This document shows, piece by piece, positions 43,511-57,320 of a DNA stretch of 64,000 nt. Origin of the DNA: Aplectana chamaeleonis (lineage: Eukaryota > Nematoda > Chromadorea > Rhabditida > Cosmocercidae); contig JAPDOI010001507.1 of the NCBI GenBank assembly GCA_029168955.1, positions 62,001-126,000 on the forward strand, given 5' to 3'. A model generated the notes under the pieces. The model searched no databases. It was not told where the DNA came from and saw only the letters and a list, made by a program, of their open reading frames with translations. Both the position numbers and the translations under genes were made by a program. Position 1 is the stretch's first letter. Each line of letters opens with the position of its first letter.

Positions 43511-43514
43511 TTAA

Positions 43515-44370
43515 ATCGAAGAAGAACAATATTGTACGAACGATGAAACAATTTTCACGAACACAGTAGCTGCAGGGTAAACGAGTACCCGATCACTTAA
43601 CAAAGGAAAGTTGGGCAACAGTTGAATACAGAGTACCGTGCAGCCAACCGCACTGGAGTAGATGAACATTCGAATATGGACGGACAATTATTGGAAAAAC
43701 TCTCTATCGCTTGCTTAGAAGTTGCTCAAGGTCCGTATTTTGCTAAACCTTTCAAACACATTTCTGTCTCTAGTTAGAGTTTTTTTTTGGAATCCCCGTA
43801 TATCTCAGCTTTGATTGGTGTTCTCAAGTTGGAAAAATACGTTGGTGATCTCTCAGCAAATTGAGGAAAAATTTTTCGTTTGCAACTTTTTACGTTTGGA
43901 TGACAGACTATTGTTGAAGAGTGAATGGTTATCGTACTTCCCATCTGCGTCTCTCGATTTCACCATAGAGGCGAGAGCGATTCTAGACCTTATACAGTGC
44001 GTGCCACCACTGTGCATCCACCTCAACTTTTTGCCTGAGCGAGCCATAGACCTGAGACATGTAGGCAGCATACGAAAAGCTACGACAGCCAAAATAGACA
44101 TAGCTGAGTTTTACTGAGGATAAAAGAAAACAAGAACATAAGAAAATATGAGCGCTATACATCTGGGCTTCGGATGGTATGGTATGATTAATTTATTCAA
44201 ATTATTGCAGCGATTTCGGAACACAATATCTTTGCTTTATAAGGTTAGAGTAAGGTAGATAATACCGAAGCTGAGGCGAGAGTGGAATTTTTCGCTAATC
44301 AAAGCAATCGGGTTGCAACCTATCGACTTCGGGGACTATCTTCATTATAACAATGCTTACAAAGCGACGA
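43515..44370. other. No gene recognised
   Basis: Frame 43815-44117 is unsupported and has an opposite-strand shadow. The stretch leads to the 3' end of the minus-strand RTE element. Confidence 0.4.
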
Positions 44371-47300
44371 TTGACTTACTTGACTTAATCGGTTGGCTTT
44401 CGCCTGACGCGGTCATTCCGCATCTTCACCGAGGTGTGCCGTCCTAGTAGTCAGCCGTGTCCATTTGTCACGGTCCTCAGCCACAATTTGAACACAATCC
44501 ATCCATTGATTACTATTCCACTTCCTGCGAAGTAAAACATCGCGCCTGGATTGCCTTTCAATGCCGAGTGATTTCAAATCCTCCTTCACCACATCCGTCC
44601 AAAACTTTCGCCTACGTCCAGGCGGCCGTTTCCAGACAGGACTTGGAAGCATCCTTAGAGCGTGTTGAACAAGACGATCTGGCGGTCTTCTTAAAATATG
44701 CCCCAACAGACGAAGACGACCTTCCGTTGCCGCTTGAGATGGCATTGGGAGATGTTGGCACCTCCCTCGTGTCAAACGTAGATGTAAGGCGTCAATCTCG
44801 TCGTAGAGATCTTCGTTGTGGCACATCCGCGGCCAGAAATATCCGAGAAAACGTCTAAAAAGCTTCCTCTCCGTGCAATCCAACCTTTCCATCTGCGTCT
44901 TCGGTGCTGCCCACGTCTCCGATCCGTACATCATGATTGGGCGAATAGCGGATAAGTAGACGCGCAACTTGACTTCCTTCGCGATGGGGGTAGACCACAA
45001 ACACTTGGTTAGAGAATTGAATGCAGACGTAGCTTTCGCACATCGTTGTTGAATATCCGCTGCATAACTACCATCGTTCTTCAGCAAACAGTCCAAATAA
45101 CAGAAATCGTCCACCAGTTCCATACGTTGTCCGTCCACACAAACTCCCGTGGAAGGCCTCTGAGAGACCCACATCTGCTTGCATTTGTCCGGACGAAGAC
45201 GAAGTCCATAGGCTGCGGCATACTTCCAAACGAGGTTCACAATCCTTTGCAGTTTTGCGTTGTTTTCAGCGAATAACACAATGTCATCGGCGTACTTCAG
45301 GTCGACAAGGGAGCGTCCTGATGGTGTTAGGATCACGTCCGCAGGAAACTGTTCTGCAACTCTACGCATGATGTCATCAACGGCAAAGTTGAATAGGAAA
45401 GGTTCTGCTACAGCTCCTTGCCTTACTCCTGTTCGCACCTCGAAAGCTGACGTAAATCCGACAGGCGTACGAACTGCTGCTGTTGTTCCTTTGTTCATGT
45501 CCTCGATTAGTCGAACATACTTTTCCGGGACTCCATCGGCTCGCAGAGCGTTGAGCAATCGATCACGATGAGGAGGGTCGAATGCGGCTTCAAAGTCCAA
45601 AAAAGCAAGCTGTAATGGCTTCGAATACCGCTGCCACAATTCGATTACTCTTCTCACAATGAACACTTGGTCGATGGTCGATCTTCCAAGTCGAAAACCG
45701 GCTTGCTCCTCTCTGGTCGTTTCCTCACGATGTTTGATGAGTCGCTCGAGAATGATACGTTCTAAAACCTTTTACATGACACGAAGAAGATAGATTCCTC
45801 TGTAGTTCTTAGGATCCGTGACGGATAGCTTCTTGTGAAGAGGTACGATGATCGCATGTCTCCACGAATCGGGTATCCTTTCGCTCGTCCATATGGCACG
45901 GATGGTGTTGGTCATTTCACGAATCCCAGACGGAGGAAGAGCTTTCAGCATTTCAGCAGTGATGTTGTCATCTCCACCTGCCTTTCCATTCTTCATTTTG
46001 CGGACACAATTCGAAACTTCAGCCTCAGTCCTCACTGACATCGTAATGTGCTCTCTGAACATGCGGCAGCTCTGGTACTGACGGCGCTTGACGATTCAGT
46101 ACTGAACTTAAGTAATCCTTCCATAATGGCAGCGTCGCTTCACCAACTGCAACTCCATCGGTAGTGTTGAGGACAGCAGAACATCTCTTCATTTTGCCGC
46201 TATACTGTCGTAACAACGTGTAGGCTTTCCTCGGATTCTTCTCTTCCCAAGCCATCTCAAACTCCTTAGCTCTACACGTCCATTCCCGTTCGCGGTCATT
46301 TTGAAGCTGCCGGCGCAACTTCCTCCTGAGACGCTTCTCCTCCACGAAGTTTCCTGCAGTTCGCAGAGCACATACTCTGTTGTAAGTAGATGTTGTTTCC
46401 TTTGAGACGTAGGCGAGCTTCTTTCTGGGCTGTACAACCGGGAGTGCCTCTTTCGAAGAGTCCTGGATGCACTTGACGAAAGAGTCCGCGTCGCAAAGTT
46501 TTTTCTTAGTCCGTACTCCGATATGAACAGAAAGGCGTTGTCGGAATTTCCTTCCGCATTCTTCATCCCTGAGACTTGTCGTATCAATCCTCTGGAGAGG
46601 CTTAGCCCTTCGCTCCCTCTGATGAATCCTCGCAGTGAAGTTCAACAGAACTGGACGGTGATCCGAATCGAATGCGACATCCCACACAGCTCTAGATCTT
46701 CGAATGTCCGATACTGGAATATTCCTCGTCAGAACATAGTCGAGCTGTAGTTTCAAAGTTGTCATCTTCCGCTTCCGCTGCTCTTTCAGAGATAGCTGGG
46801 TTGGTCCCTGCCACGTAAGCTGATGGCGGCGATGATTCCTCTTGAATGTCGATGCAATAATCAGACCACTGCGTTCACACAAGTCGACAAGGCGGTAGCC
46901 ATTGTCCGATGTTTGCTCCACTGGGTAGAACCATTTACCGAGTACTTCGGATTCCTGATCAAGTCCCATCTTCGCATTTGCGTCAATCCCCACGACAACA
47001 GCGTTTTGACAAGGTATCCTGGCTAGCAACGTATTGAGTTCCTCGTAGAAGGCATCCTTGGAAATGTCTTCGGCGGTTTCGGTGAGCGCATGAGCACTCA
47101 CTATCCACAGATTGAATCCTCTGTGATCCCGCAGTCGTACGAATGCATTCCGGCACGACGTTGAGCCGAACTCCTTGTCCATACCATTGAAATCCTTCCT
47201 TACAGCTATTGCACAGCCTCCCACTCTCCTATCGTCAGTGTTACCGCAGTGGATGGTGTACTCTCCGACGCTGATAACAAGTCTATCCTTGAGGCGGGTT

Positions 47301-47600
47301 TCCTGCAAAGCAGCAAACGGTGCATGGAAATAGCTCAGAAGTCTGGATAGCGCAGTTTTTTGGATATCACTCGTTAGCGATCGACAGTTCAGGGTGGCAA
47401 AACTGTGGCTTGTGACCAAAGACTCCATGAACTCCCTAGGTACGGATCCTAAGGTGTTATGGACCAGAGGCCTTGGTGTGCCGGACGGCGACACTTTTAT
47501 GCAATGTGCGGGATACTTTCGCGATATAGTTGTGCACGCCATATCGCTCTAACGTTCCCTGTGTGCACTCAAACGTCTGCTGGGTTCAGTAGAAGCAGGG
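44371..47600 (-). mobile_element. RTE-type LINE, near full length
   Basis: About 3.2 kb on the minus strand with EEP endonuclease followed by RT, no separate ORF1 protein seen, and a short 3' UTR ending in GATTAAGTCAAGTAAGTCAA. This layout (single ORF, short tail of short repeats) is characteristic of RTE elements. The same family gave the deleted copy at 7947-8800. The 5' edge is not exactly known. Confidence 0.85.
44413..47542 (-). pseudogene. RTE endonuclease-reverse transcriptase, one frameshift and one stop
   Basis: The 505-residue first frame (47542-46025) holds the APE-like endonuclease: ATLNCRSL, LQETRL, VGIDANAKMG and SDHRPVLLNF, followed by a basic linker. A frameshift near 46050 moves the reading to the frame of VRTEAEVSNCVRKMKNGKAGGDD. 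The RT then continues with IPDSWRHAIIVPLHKK. A TAA replaces the expected Tyr codon (VM-stop-KVLERI, near 45773). From there the frame is open for over 400 residues with GRSTIDQVF, LAFLDFEAAFD, GVRQGAVAEPF and the catalytic YADD. The C-terminus has a conserved RRPPDRLVQHALR segment. With only two lesions this is a recent copy, although inactive as read. Confidence 0.9.
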
Positions 47601-47839
47601 GCACCAACGAGCAGGTACCAACAGACTTGTATACACACCCCCATGAAACAGAATATAAATGTTCAAAAATGAAGTTTTTTTGTGGTAAAAAAAGAGAACA
47701 GATGTTTTCTTAGTTACTTGGTAGCGCGAGGGATTCTGCAGAGCTTCATGTATACCCTAACCTTCAGCCAAGACGATGACATTTGAATTATCACCGAAAT
47801 AACTGAAAACGGCAGAGAAAAAATGAAAAAATTCACCGT

Positions 47840-48020
47840 CTCTGAGCATGTTCGTCGGTCATACGGACGACTGGACGGTGGTCATGCGAACGTCGATGCC
47901 TATCACATGGGGAGGAAGAGAACGGGCTCACCACACACCGCGCTGCCGTGGTCCATTACTGTAGCAGCGTGTGCGGGTGAAAAGGGGGGCTTGTGCACTC
48001 CCGAAAAAAGGCAGTACAAT
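47840..48020. repeat. Dispersed repeat shared with 57350-57480 and 60590-60640
   Basis: GACGGTGGTCATGCGAACGTCGATGCCTA...CACATGGGG and GTCCATTACTGTA recur near 57390-57480. TGTGCACTCCCGAA...AAAGGCAGTA recurs near 60620. All lie in the same orientation. Confidence 0.75.
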
Positions 48021-48057
48021 TTTTTTAGGAAAAACGCAGAAAAACAAGTTAGGACTG

Positions 48058-48097
48058 TTAATTAAAGGAGCTGGTGTCCACACGCTCCTTTAATTAA
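48058..48097. repeat. Perfect 14-bp hairpin TTAATTAAAGGAGC
   Basis: TTAATTAAAGGAGC and its complement flank a 12-base loop. It lies directly after the dispersed repeat at 47840-48020, perhaps a miniature element or its end. Confidence 0.6.
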
Positions 48098-50663
<2,566 letters not shown>

Positions 50664-51797
50664 CAATACCCACCCTAAGCTTTGGTAAAAAGGCGAAAAA
50701 AAAACGCGGAAATTCGCTTTTTTCGTCTTTTGATCATAACTCGCTTCACAGTGGACATTTTTCAAACTTGAAGACATTCTTTTTGATCCATTCATGGCTT
50801 CCTCTCAAACAAGGCATATAGGTTTGACACAATCAATCGAGTGAGAAATGGGACAATATTTTATGCTGAAATGTGTGACTGTGTCTATTCGTGTCTATTC
50901 AACTTGTGTGTCTATTCAACTTGTTTTTGATTTGGGTTTTTTTTATTTTAGAAATTTCATATATTTTTTATTTTTTTATTTTTTCAAAACTTAATTCCAT
51001 TTCAACTATCGGTATTATTTATTAGCTATTCATTTAGTTATTTGCTTAAAATTTTTTGGTGCTGTTTGTAACATTCTTTTTTATACTACTCTATTTTTAT
51101 ATGAATTCCCAATATAATTTGAATAATTCTACATTTCAATTTCATTCATGTAATTATTGTTTTATTCGAAAAATGTTTTCGCTAACAAAGTTAAACAACT
51201 ATTAGGTATCAATCGCTTCAGCTCTATCTTCAGACAAACCATTCAAAACGGTAAAAATTTCGAGCCTCAACAATGGAGGAGGTAGTTTGAGTTTTAATCA
51301 CTTGTATCAATATTCAAACATTTCGGGGATTATTTTCAGAATTTGAAAATAACACCCATCGTCCTAATTTTAAGATTGTTTTCAAGTTTAAGAAAAAGGT
51401 CATTTCTTGAAGTAGTTATGACACATTTCGTCCTCCCAAAATGTTGAAAATCTTCAGATTTAATGAGACTTGAACCTGAAAAACCTTACCAATCGATTCT
51501 CGTTGTATATGTAGCTAACTTCCACACTGTCTCTATACCCGGAAAACAGTCAAGATTTCCTTTGAATCTGCCTCGTCTCGGATGAACTTCGTTCTAGCGA
51601 TGGTCCCCTTCAGCTTACCCGAATCTCCACTCCCTCCACTCTGTCTCTCTCCCTTTCTCTCGGCGATCTGACGCACTCCTCGCTCGAGAACAGTCCCCCG
51701 AATTGGATTGAATTCGCGCAGCGGGGATGGACTGGAGAGTCAGACCACCCAGCAGCCAGCGCGCGCGGCTGCGGCGCGTCACCGCATTGATTAATCA
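50664..51797. repeat. Left arm of a 3.45-kb inverted repeat
   Basis: Begins TACAATACCCACCCTAAG and runs to the GCGTCACCGCATTG region near 51785. The whole arm is matched in reverse at 52998-54112 with an estimated 10% divergence and small indels. It contains a short minus-strand frame (51798-51610) ending at a donor-like GTAAGCT that is also present in the right arm. Confidence 0.85.
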
Positions 51798-52997
51798 CCT
51801 AAGCGAAAAGTCTGCCTCAACCAATTGGCGGCGTCGTCAAATGCGGATATAAATCATTAAATGCAAGGAATGGGGTCGGGATACGGAATTTTCTTGAGAA
51901 TTCCGTTTTTTATTAAAAAAACAGATTTATCCGAATTCTAGAAGCAAAACTTTGTGTTATCTGTGCTGTTGTGGGGAAAGACCCTTATCAGTACCCTCTT
52001 AGAATATTCGCTTGAACTCCTTTCGCTTGAACTTCTTTCAGAGTTCCAGCGACGAGGGACGCGATAAGATGATAAACATGACCATCGATCGAGATCGCGT
52101 CGCATGTTTACCTATATTCAAAACATGTCATCGCATCGATCAGCGAAAGAGTCTGAAAGAGGCCTTAGGCGGCGTTCAGAGTTTTCGCGGAGCGATTCGA
52201 TGGCACATGTCAGCGCGACGCGAAAATCGCGTCGCGGAATTCAAGGTGTGAACTGCGCGCGAACGCTAGGCGACTACGCGCAATTGCGTAATTTCCGCAA
52301 TTTTCCGTACCCAAGCAAAACTAATCAATATTTGATCTTATTATGTCCATTTAAGTGTAATTTACCTTTTTTTATCTTTTATCTGTATTATTATGGCACA
52401 TTTTTGTTTTTGTGCTTCTTTAATGACGAAACAATTAAAAAGGCATCGGGAGCAGATGATTCTTAGAATTTTTTTTGGAGTTGATAGTACAGAATAGGGA
52501 GGTTTCGGTGAAATGAGACCGAATTATGCTTGTGTCGTTTGTAAACCGTAAAAAAACTTCATAGCTCGTCAACTCTTTGAAACCATCACCCTCATCACAC
52601 TGTCCTTAAATATGCAGACAAAATTGTTTGCAGTATCATCTGAGAACAATACAATAACCCATAACAATTTCAATCAACCTAGTCTTTGAAAAGGCTTGAG
52701 AAAATTAAAAACGCCCCTTGAGTCCCCGATGATGGAAGAAAAAATGATGACAATCGCTCCGCGACCATCGCGTCGCGTTGCATTGCAACGCGACGCGATG
52801 GTCGCGGAGCGATTATAATTTGCGCGTCAAATTCGATGTATCGCGTCTCTTCACTGTGAACATCTAGCGACGACGCGACGAGACGTCGCTTGATCGATAC
52901 GTAGGCTAATCATAACGTCGCGTCGCGCCGCGAATGAACTCTAGACGCCGCCTAAGGCCTCTTTCAGAGTTCGATCGCCGAGCGACGCGATTTGGGA
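51798..52997. other. Spacer of the inverted repeat; CGCGACGCGA-rich
   Basis: Contains CTCTGAAAGAGGCC-type words in opposite orientation: AAAGAGGCCTTAGGCGGCGTTC at 52155 and its complement near 52940. An inner inverted-repeat element thus fills much of the spacer. No gene is recognised. Confidence 0.6.
52752..52814. repeat. Perfect 63-bp palindrome (31 + 1 + 31)
   Basis: AATCGCTCCGCGACCATCGC continues to the centre T at 52783, and the right arm is its exact reverse complement. It lies in the spacer of the large inverted repeat and would extrude as a 31-bp hairpin. Related CGCGTCGC words surround it (52860-52960 and 52040-52260). Confidence 0.9.
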
Positions 52998-54112
52998 GAT
53001 TATACAATGCGGTGACGCGCCGCACCCGCGCGCGCTGGCTGCTGGGTGGTCTGACTTTCCAGTCCATCCCCGCTGCGCGAATTCAATCCAATTCGGGGGA
53101 CTGTTCTCGAGCGAGGAGTGCGTCAGAAAGGGAGAGAGACAGAGTGGAGGGAGTGGAGATTCGGGTAAGCTGAAGGGGACCATCGCTAGAACGAAGTTCA
53201 TCCGAGACGAGGCAGATTCAAAGGAAATTTTGACCGTTTTCCGGGTATAGAGACAGTGTGGAAGTCAGTTACATATACGACAAGAATCGATTGGTAAGGT
53301 TTTTCAGGTTCAAGTCTCATTGAGTCTGATGATTTTCAACATCTGGGAGGACGAAATGTTTCATACTACTTCAAGAAATTACCTTTTTGTTAAACTTGAA
53401 AACAATCTTAAAATTAGGACGATGGGTGTTATTTTCAAATTCCGAGAATAATCCCAGAAATTTTGAATATTGATACAAGTGATTGAAACTCAAACTTCCT
53501 CCTCCATTGTTGAGGCTCGAGGTTTTTACCGTTTTGCATGGTGTGTCCGAGGATAGAGCTGAGGCGATTGATACCTAATAGTTGTTTAACTTTGTTAGCG
53601 AAAACATTTTTCGAATAAAACAATAATTACATGAATGAAATTGAAATGTAGAATTATTCAAATTATATTGGGAATTCATATAAAAAGTGCGGTATAGAAT
53701 GTTACAGACAACACCAAGAAATATTAAACAACTAACTAAATGAATAGCTAATAAATAATACCCAGAGTTGAAATGGAATTAAATTTTGAAGAAATCAAAA
53801 AAAAATTGTGAAATAAAAAAACCCAAATCAAAAATAAGTTGAATAGACTAGAGTAGACACAGTTACACATTTCAGCATTTATAGTGCCCCACTTCTCACT
53901 CGATTGATTATGTCAAATCTATATGCCTTGTTTGAGAGTAAGCCATGTATAGATCAAAAAGAAAGAATGATCAATGCTGATTCAGAAGATGCCTTCAAGT
54001 TTGAAAAACGTCCACTCTGAAGCGAGTTATGATCAAAATACGAAAAAAGCGATTTTCCGTGTTTTTTTCGCGTTTTTACCAAAACTTAGGGTGGGTATTG
54101 TATCTTCCAGAA
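52998..54112. repeat. Right arm of the 3.45-kb inverted repeat
   Basis: Reverse complement of 50664-51797, ending with CTTAGGGTGGGTATTGTA. The matching short frame here is on the plus strand (to 53173, then GTAAGCTGAAGGGG). Confidence 0.85.
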
Positions 54113-54335
54113 AGTTAGCTGGGTGGAAAGGCGTTCTAGAGATCCTTGTTTCCTTACAGATTTTGGACTGGCCTCGGATCCGACGACCTCGCAAGGAAGG
54201 CCAATTTTGTGACGTTGCGAAACTACAGGAAAGATTAGAGCCCGGAGTTTCGCTGTCTCCACTTGGTTCAAACATTGGAGTGAGAAGAAACCCCAAATCC
54301 GGATTTCCGCCTTAAAAAAGGAAGCTGCCTTTCAA

Positions 54336-54797
54336 AGGCACAGGACACCCAGAAGATGATTTTTTAGTTTTTATGCTGGTCTTAATTAGGGTCACACTCT
54401 GATCACAGTGGTATATCTTTTTTTCGTCCAAGACCCCCTATGAACAGAGTTATGGCTTACTAAAGATGCCTATAATTAAAGGGCGGATGAGTTGTCTTTT
54501 CTCTTCATTTGCAATCGTTGCCCGAGAGCGAGCCAGGATAAGGAGACAGTCTGGCTATGGTCTGAAGAACGACGACTTGTTGAGAATTCAGTCATTCATC
54601 TAGCCGTTACAGAGTTTGGAAATCTGGTGAGGGGTGTGGCCCGTGGTGGTGAGCGAAGGAGGTGAGCGGGGTGGTCGCCTAAATCTCGCTTATTCGGAGG
54701 AATTGAGATCTCGCACTTGGCACGTCTTATAAAAGAGGGGTCTACTAGACAATCAAATAAAAATCTCAAAATTCATATCTGAGGGTGTAATGTGACT
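54336..54797. mobile_element. TTAA-family MITE, 462 bp
   Basis: Ends AGGCACAGGACACCC and (reverse of the right) AGTCACATTACACCC. It is flanked by TCAA on both sides (54332-54335 and 54798-54801), possibly a variant of TTAA. The interior shares TCTCGCTTATTxGGxGGAATTGAGA with 28746-29223. To the left, GAAGCTGCCTTTCAA looks like the end of another family member. Confidence 0.7.
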
Positions 54798-54801
54798 TCA
54801 A

Positions 54802-55639
54802 GGTACACAACCGCTTGTTCGGTGGGGGTGTGTGGGGGGGGGTTAAGTGTTCTCACCGCGTTTTCTGAGACGACGCATTACGAATTATCCATGTCGAAAT
54901 CGTTTAGAGTATACTGTCGCATATGAGAAAGCTTGGCAGAAGCCTGTATGAAGGGAAAGCAAACCACAGATGAAGTCGAGTATCTTTGCAGCCATCTTCC
55001 AAAAAAGACACAGAACGGATATCAAATTGGGGAATAGTTATGTAAGCAAAGAAAGTGTGAGGACTGCTTCATAGGTATCGTACGCGTATGTAGATTTCGG
55101 GGGATGCGTGACTACTCCTACTCGCTAAACTTTAACCGCCAATACTCTGCTCGAAATCTATTCTAAGATCCACCAAAAACGTCCTTTTTCATGAGGCAGT
55201 ATGCCGTCGCAAGTATTAGGGTGCAACTGCCTTTTTAATCGGTAAGCAGATCATTAAATGATTGGAAGTGCACCGCTATATTTCTCCATGCCTCAGTATT
55301 CCGCTGTTTTTGATAATAGAAATCCTGAGCTGTATAGAAGTACCCCAAAGATTAGGTTGTTCACATTAGACTAAAAATAGAGAGGATACAAAACATTAAA
55401 TCTGTAGTAAACTAGCAAATCTGTATATTACCAAACATGTTTTGGTGATTTTTAATCATTTCCATCGAAATCCAGGAAGAATGCATTTAAGTGAACTTTC
55501 GGATCGGATAAGCAGGGTGGGGCGCCGCAATATGCGCTCGGCGGGAGGCGGACACGCGGAGTTTTTGGCACAGTCTGAGTCTGGGGTCTTGCCCGTACAC
55601 TTTTCAGTTCCAAGCGTGAGCGATTTACCTGTTCACCTG
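54802..55639. other. No gene recognised
   Basis: G-run at 54823-54842, otherwise AT-rich. Nothing supported. Confidence 0.4.
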
Positions 55640-57320
55640 CGCGGCCACCTCAAAGGTGGTAATTTTATGCAAAAATCACATTTTCGTTGCATCAAGTCTT
55701 CCAAAAAATCTGGTACTTTATTGATCGCCGTCTAGAAAAAAAAAAGGATTTTCTCTAGGTTTGATATGGTACACTCGAGTAAAATAGTTCCTTGCGAGCA
55801 ATGTGAATGGTTCAGCTCGGTTAAAGGCTGATGAATCCTACTGAAAAAGATGATGAGTCGTCATTCTCATAGGATGATAGTTGTGTGGAACCGACCGAAA
55901 ATTTGAGAAATGTTCAACCCTTTTGGAATAATTTATTCAGTGTGTTCTACAAGATTCGACAACAATTTGGTTTTTTTTCAAATCTTGAAGGTATGTGTCG
56001 AAAACTTTGGAAAATTACGTTCTTAGTTTAAAATTCGTTTTCATGACTTTGAACTTTACTCGCATTTTCCAGTGAAACATTTTTTTTTTGATTCTGGACA
56101 AGGACAACGAGCATTTGTATTTTTCAAATGCTGAGCGGCAATGGTTCGCCGAAAATGGAACGAAATGGCCAAATGAACAAGGACAACGAGGATTTGTATT
56201 TTTCAAATGCTGAGCGGCAATGGTTTGCCGAAAATGGAACGAAATGGCCAATACGTTTTCTTCACGAAAAACACAATGCTCACAATATTCAAAGCAGACA
56301 GTTCTCAAAATTTACTTTACATTTGATTCAACAATTTTAAACTATCCTGAGAAAGTTCATGACAATAATTTCGAAAGAAGAAAGCATTTTCATTGAGTCA
56401 TTGCTTTTCTTCGGTAGGAAAAAATCACCATTTATAGAGAGATCGCCAAATGATGGATACTCTGCCATTTGCAATTCCGTTTGCCCTAGACATTCCTCTA
56501 ACCAGTGCGAATTTCAGTGAATTAAGAATATTTTGAGAAAATTTTCTTCTTTGGAATATGTGGGTATAACTTTTTTCCCGAAGAAAGCCATGATTCGTCT
56601 TTAAAATCGAGTAAAATAGAATATTGCGCCTAACTCCTATCTTTACGGTCACGAAACCGAGTGAAAATAGATTCTTGTTTGGGGATAGAGAATATCTCTG
56701 TTGAGGAATGTTTTTGGGACACTCACATTCACTATCGATCGAGGCCTGTGTTGAACGACCCTCGCAAACTCGTGCCAAATACGCGGCAGTCTTACATGGG
56801 CATGAGACAGTCGGCAATGCGAGCATCATTTCCTCGATCGGTGGCGAAGATCAAAGGATATAATCAAGGATGAAATACCCGTTAGGGATATCATTAGGCC
56901 TCCCTGGGGTCTTTATCTTTGATGGGTCGCTGCAGCGCTGCTGCTGAAAGCGACATACCACCTGCGAAAGAAAAATTATAAGAAAAAAGAAAAGATCATG
57001 AATGAGGAGCAGCAGTTGGGGCGAGAATAAAGAGCAGCAGTTGGGGAGAGAAGAGCAGCAGTTGGGGCCACAATGAGGAGCAGCAGTTGGGGCCACAATG
57101 AAGAGCAGCAGTTGGGGCGACGACTGGAGCAGTTGGGGCAACTGTAGCAGCAGGTGGGGCAACTATACGAGCAGCAGTTGGGGCAGTGAGCGGAGCAAGA
57201 GGAGACAACGTGCTGCCCTGGGCAGCAGTTGGGGGAACGAAAGGGGCTTACACCTCGACGAGTAAATGCGTTAGTAATCCCCTCGTGCTGCCTTACTAAG
57301 CCTCGAGTATCTGAGTATAA
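55640..57320. repeat. Direct duplication, copy A (1.7 kb)
   Basis: Aligns in the same orientation with 59008-60600. Shared stretches include TTTCGTTGCATxxAGTCTTCxAAAAAA, TGCTGAGCGGC, CACTCACATTCACTAxxGA, TCGCAAACTCGTGCCA and the CAGCAGTTGGGG minisatellite. Divergence is estimated at 15-20% with indels. Copy A alone has a 79-bp tandem duplication (56102-56180 and 56181-56259). Confidence 0.8.
57003..57230. repeat. GAGCAGCAGTTGGGGCCACAAT minisatellite (copy A)
   Basis: About eight degenerate units, spacing ~24 bp with shorter ones, of AGCAGCAGTTGGGG. Minus-strand frames read a Cys/Pro/Asn-rich (PNCC) or Leu-rich (PQLLL) repeat depending on phase. A 146-residue frame (57416-56976) spans it and its homologue exists in copy B. 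Confidence 0.85.

Noticed and set aside
44457..44858. Plus-strand frames opposite the RTE element (also 45046-45571, 46523-47026)
   Set aside because: Shadow frames of the minus-strand endonuclease-reverse transcriptase.
48058..48097. Hairpin as a histone-type or bacterial terminator
   Set aside because: No histone gene nearby, wrong stem sequence, no T-run and the genome is eukaryotic.
52934..53173. 79-residue plus frame in the right arm of the inverted repeat
   Set aside because: Its match in the left arm is explained by the inverted duplication; a donor-like GTAAGCT follows, but no family or partner exon is recognisable.
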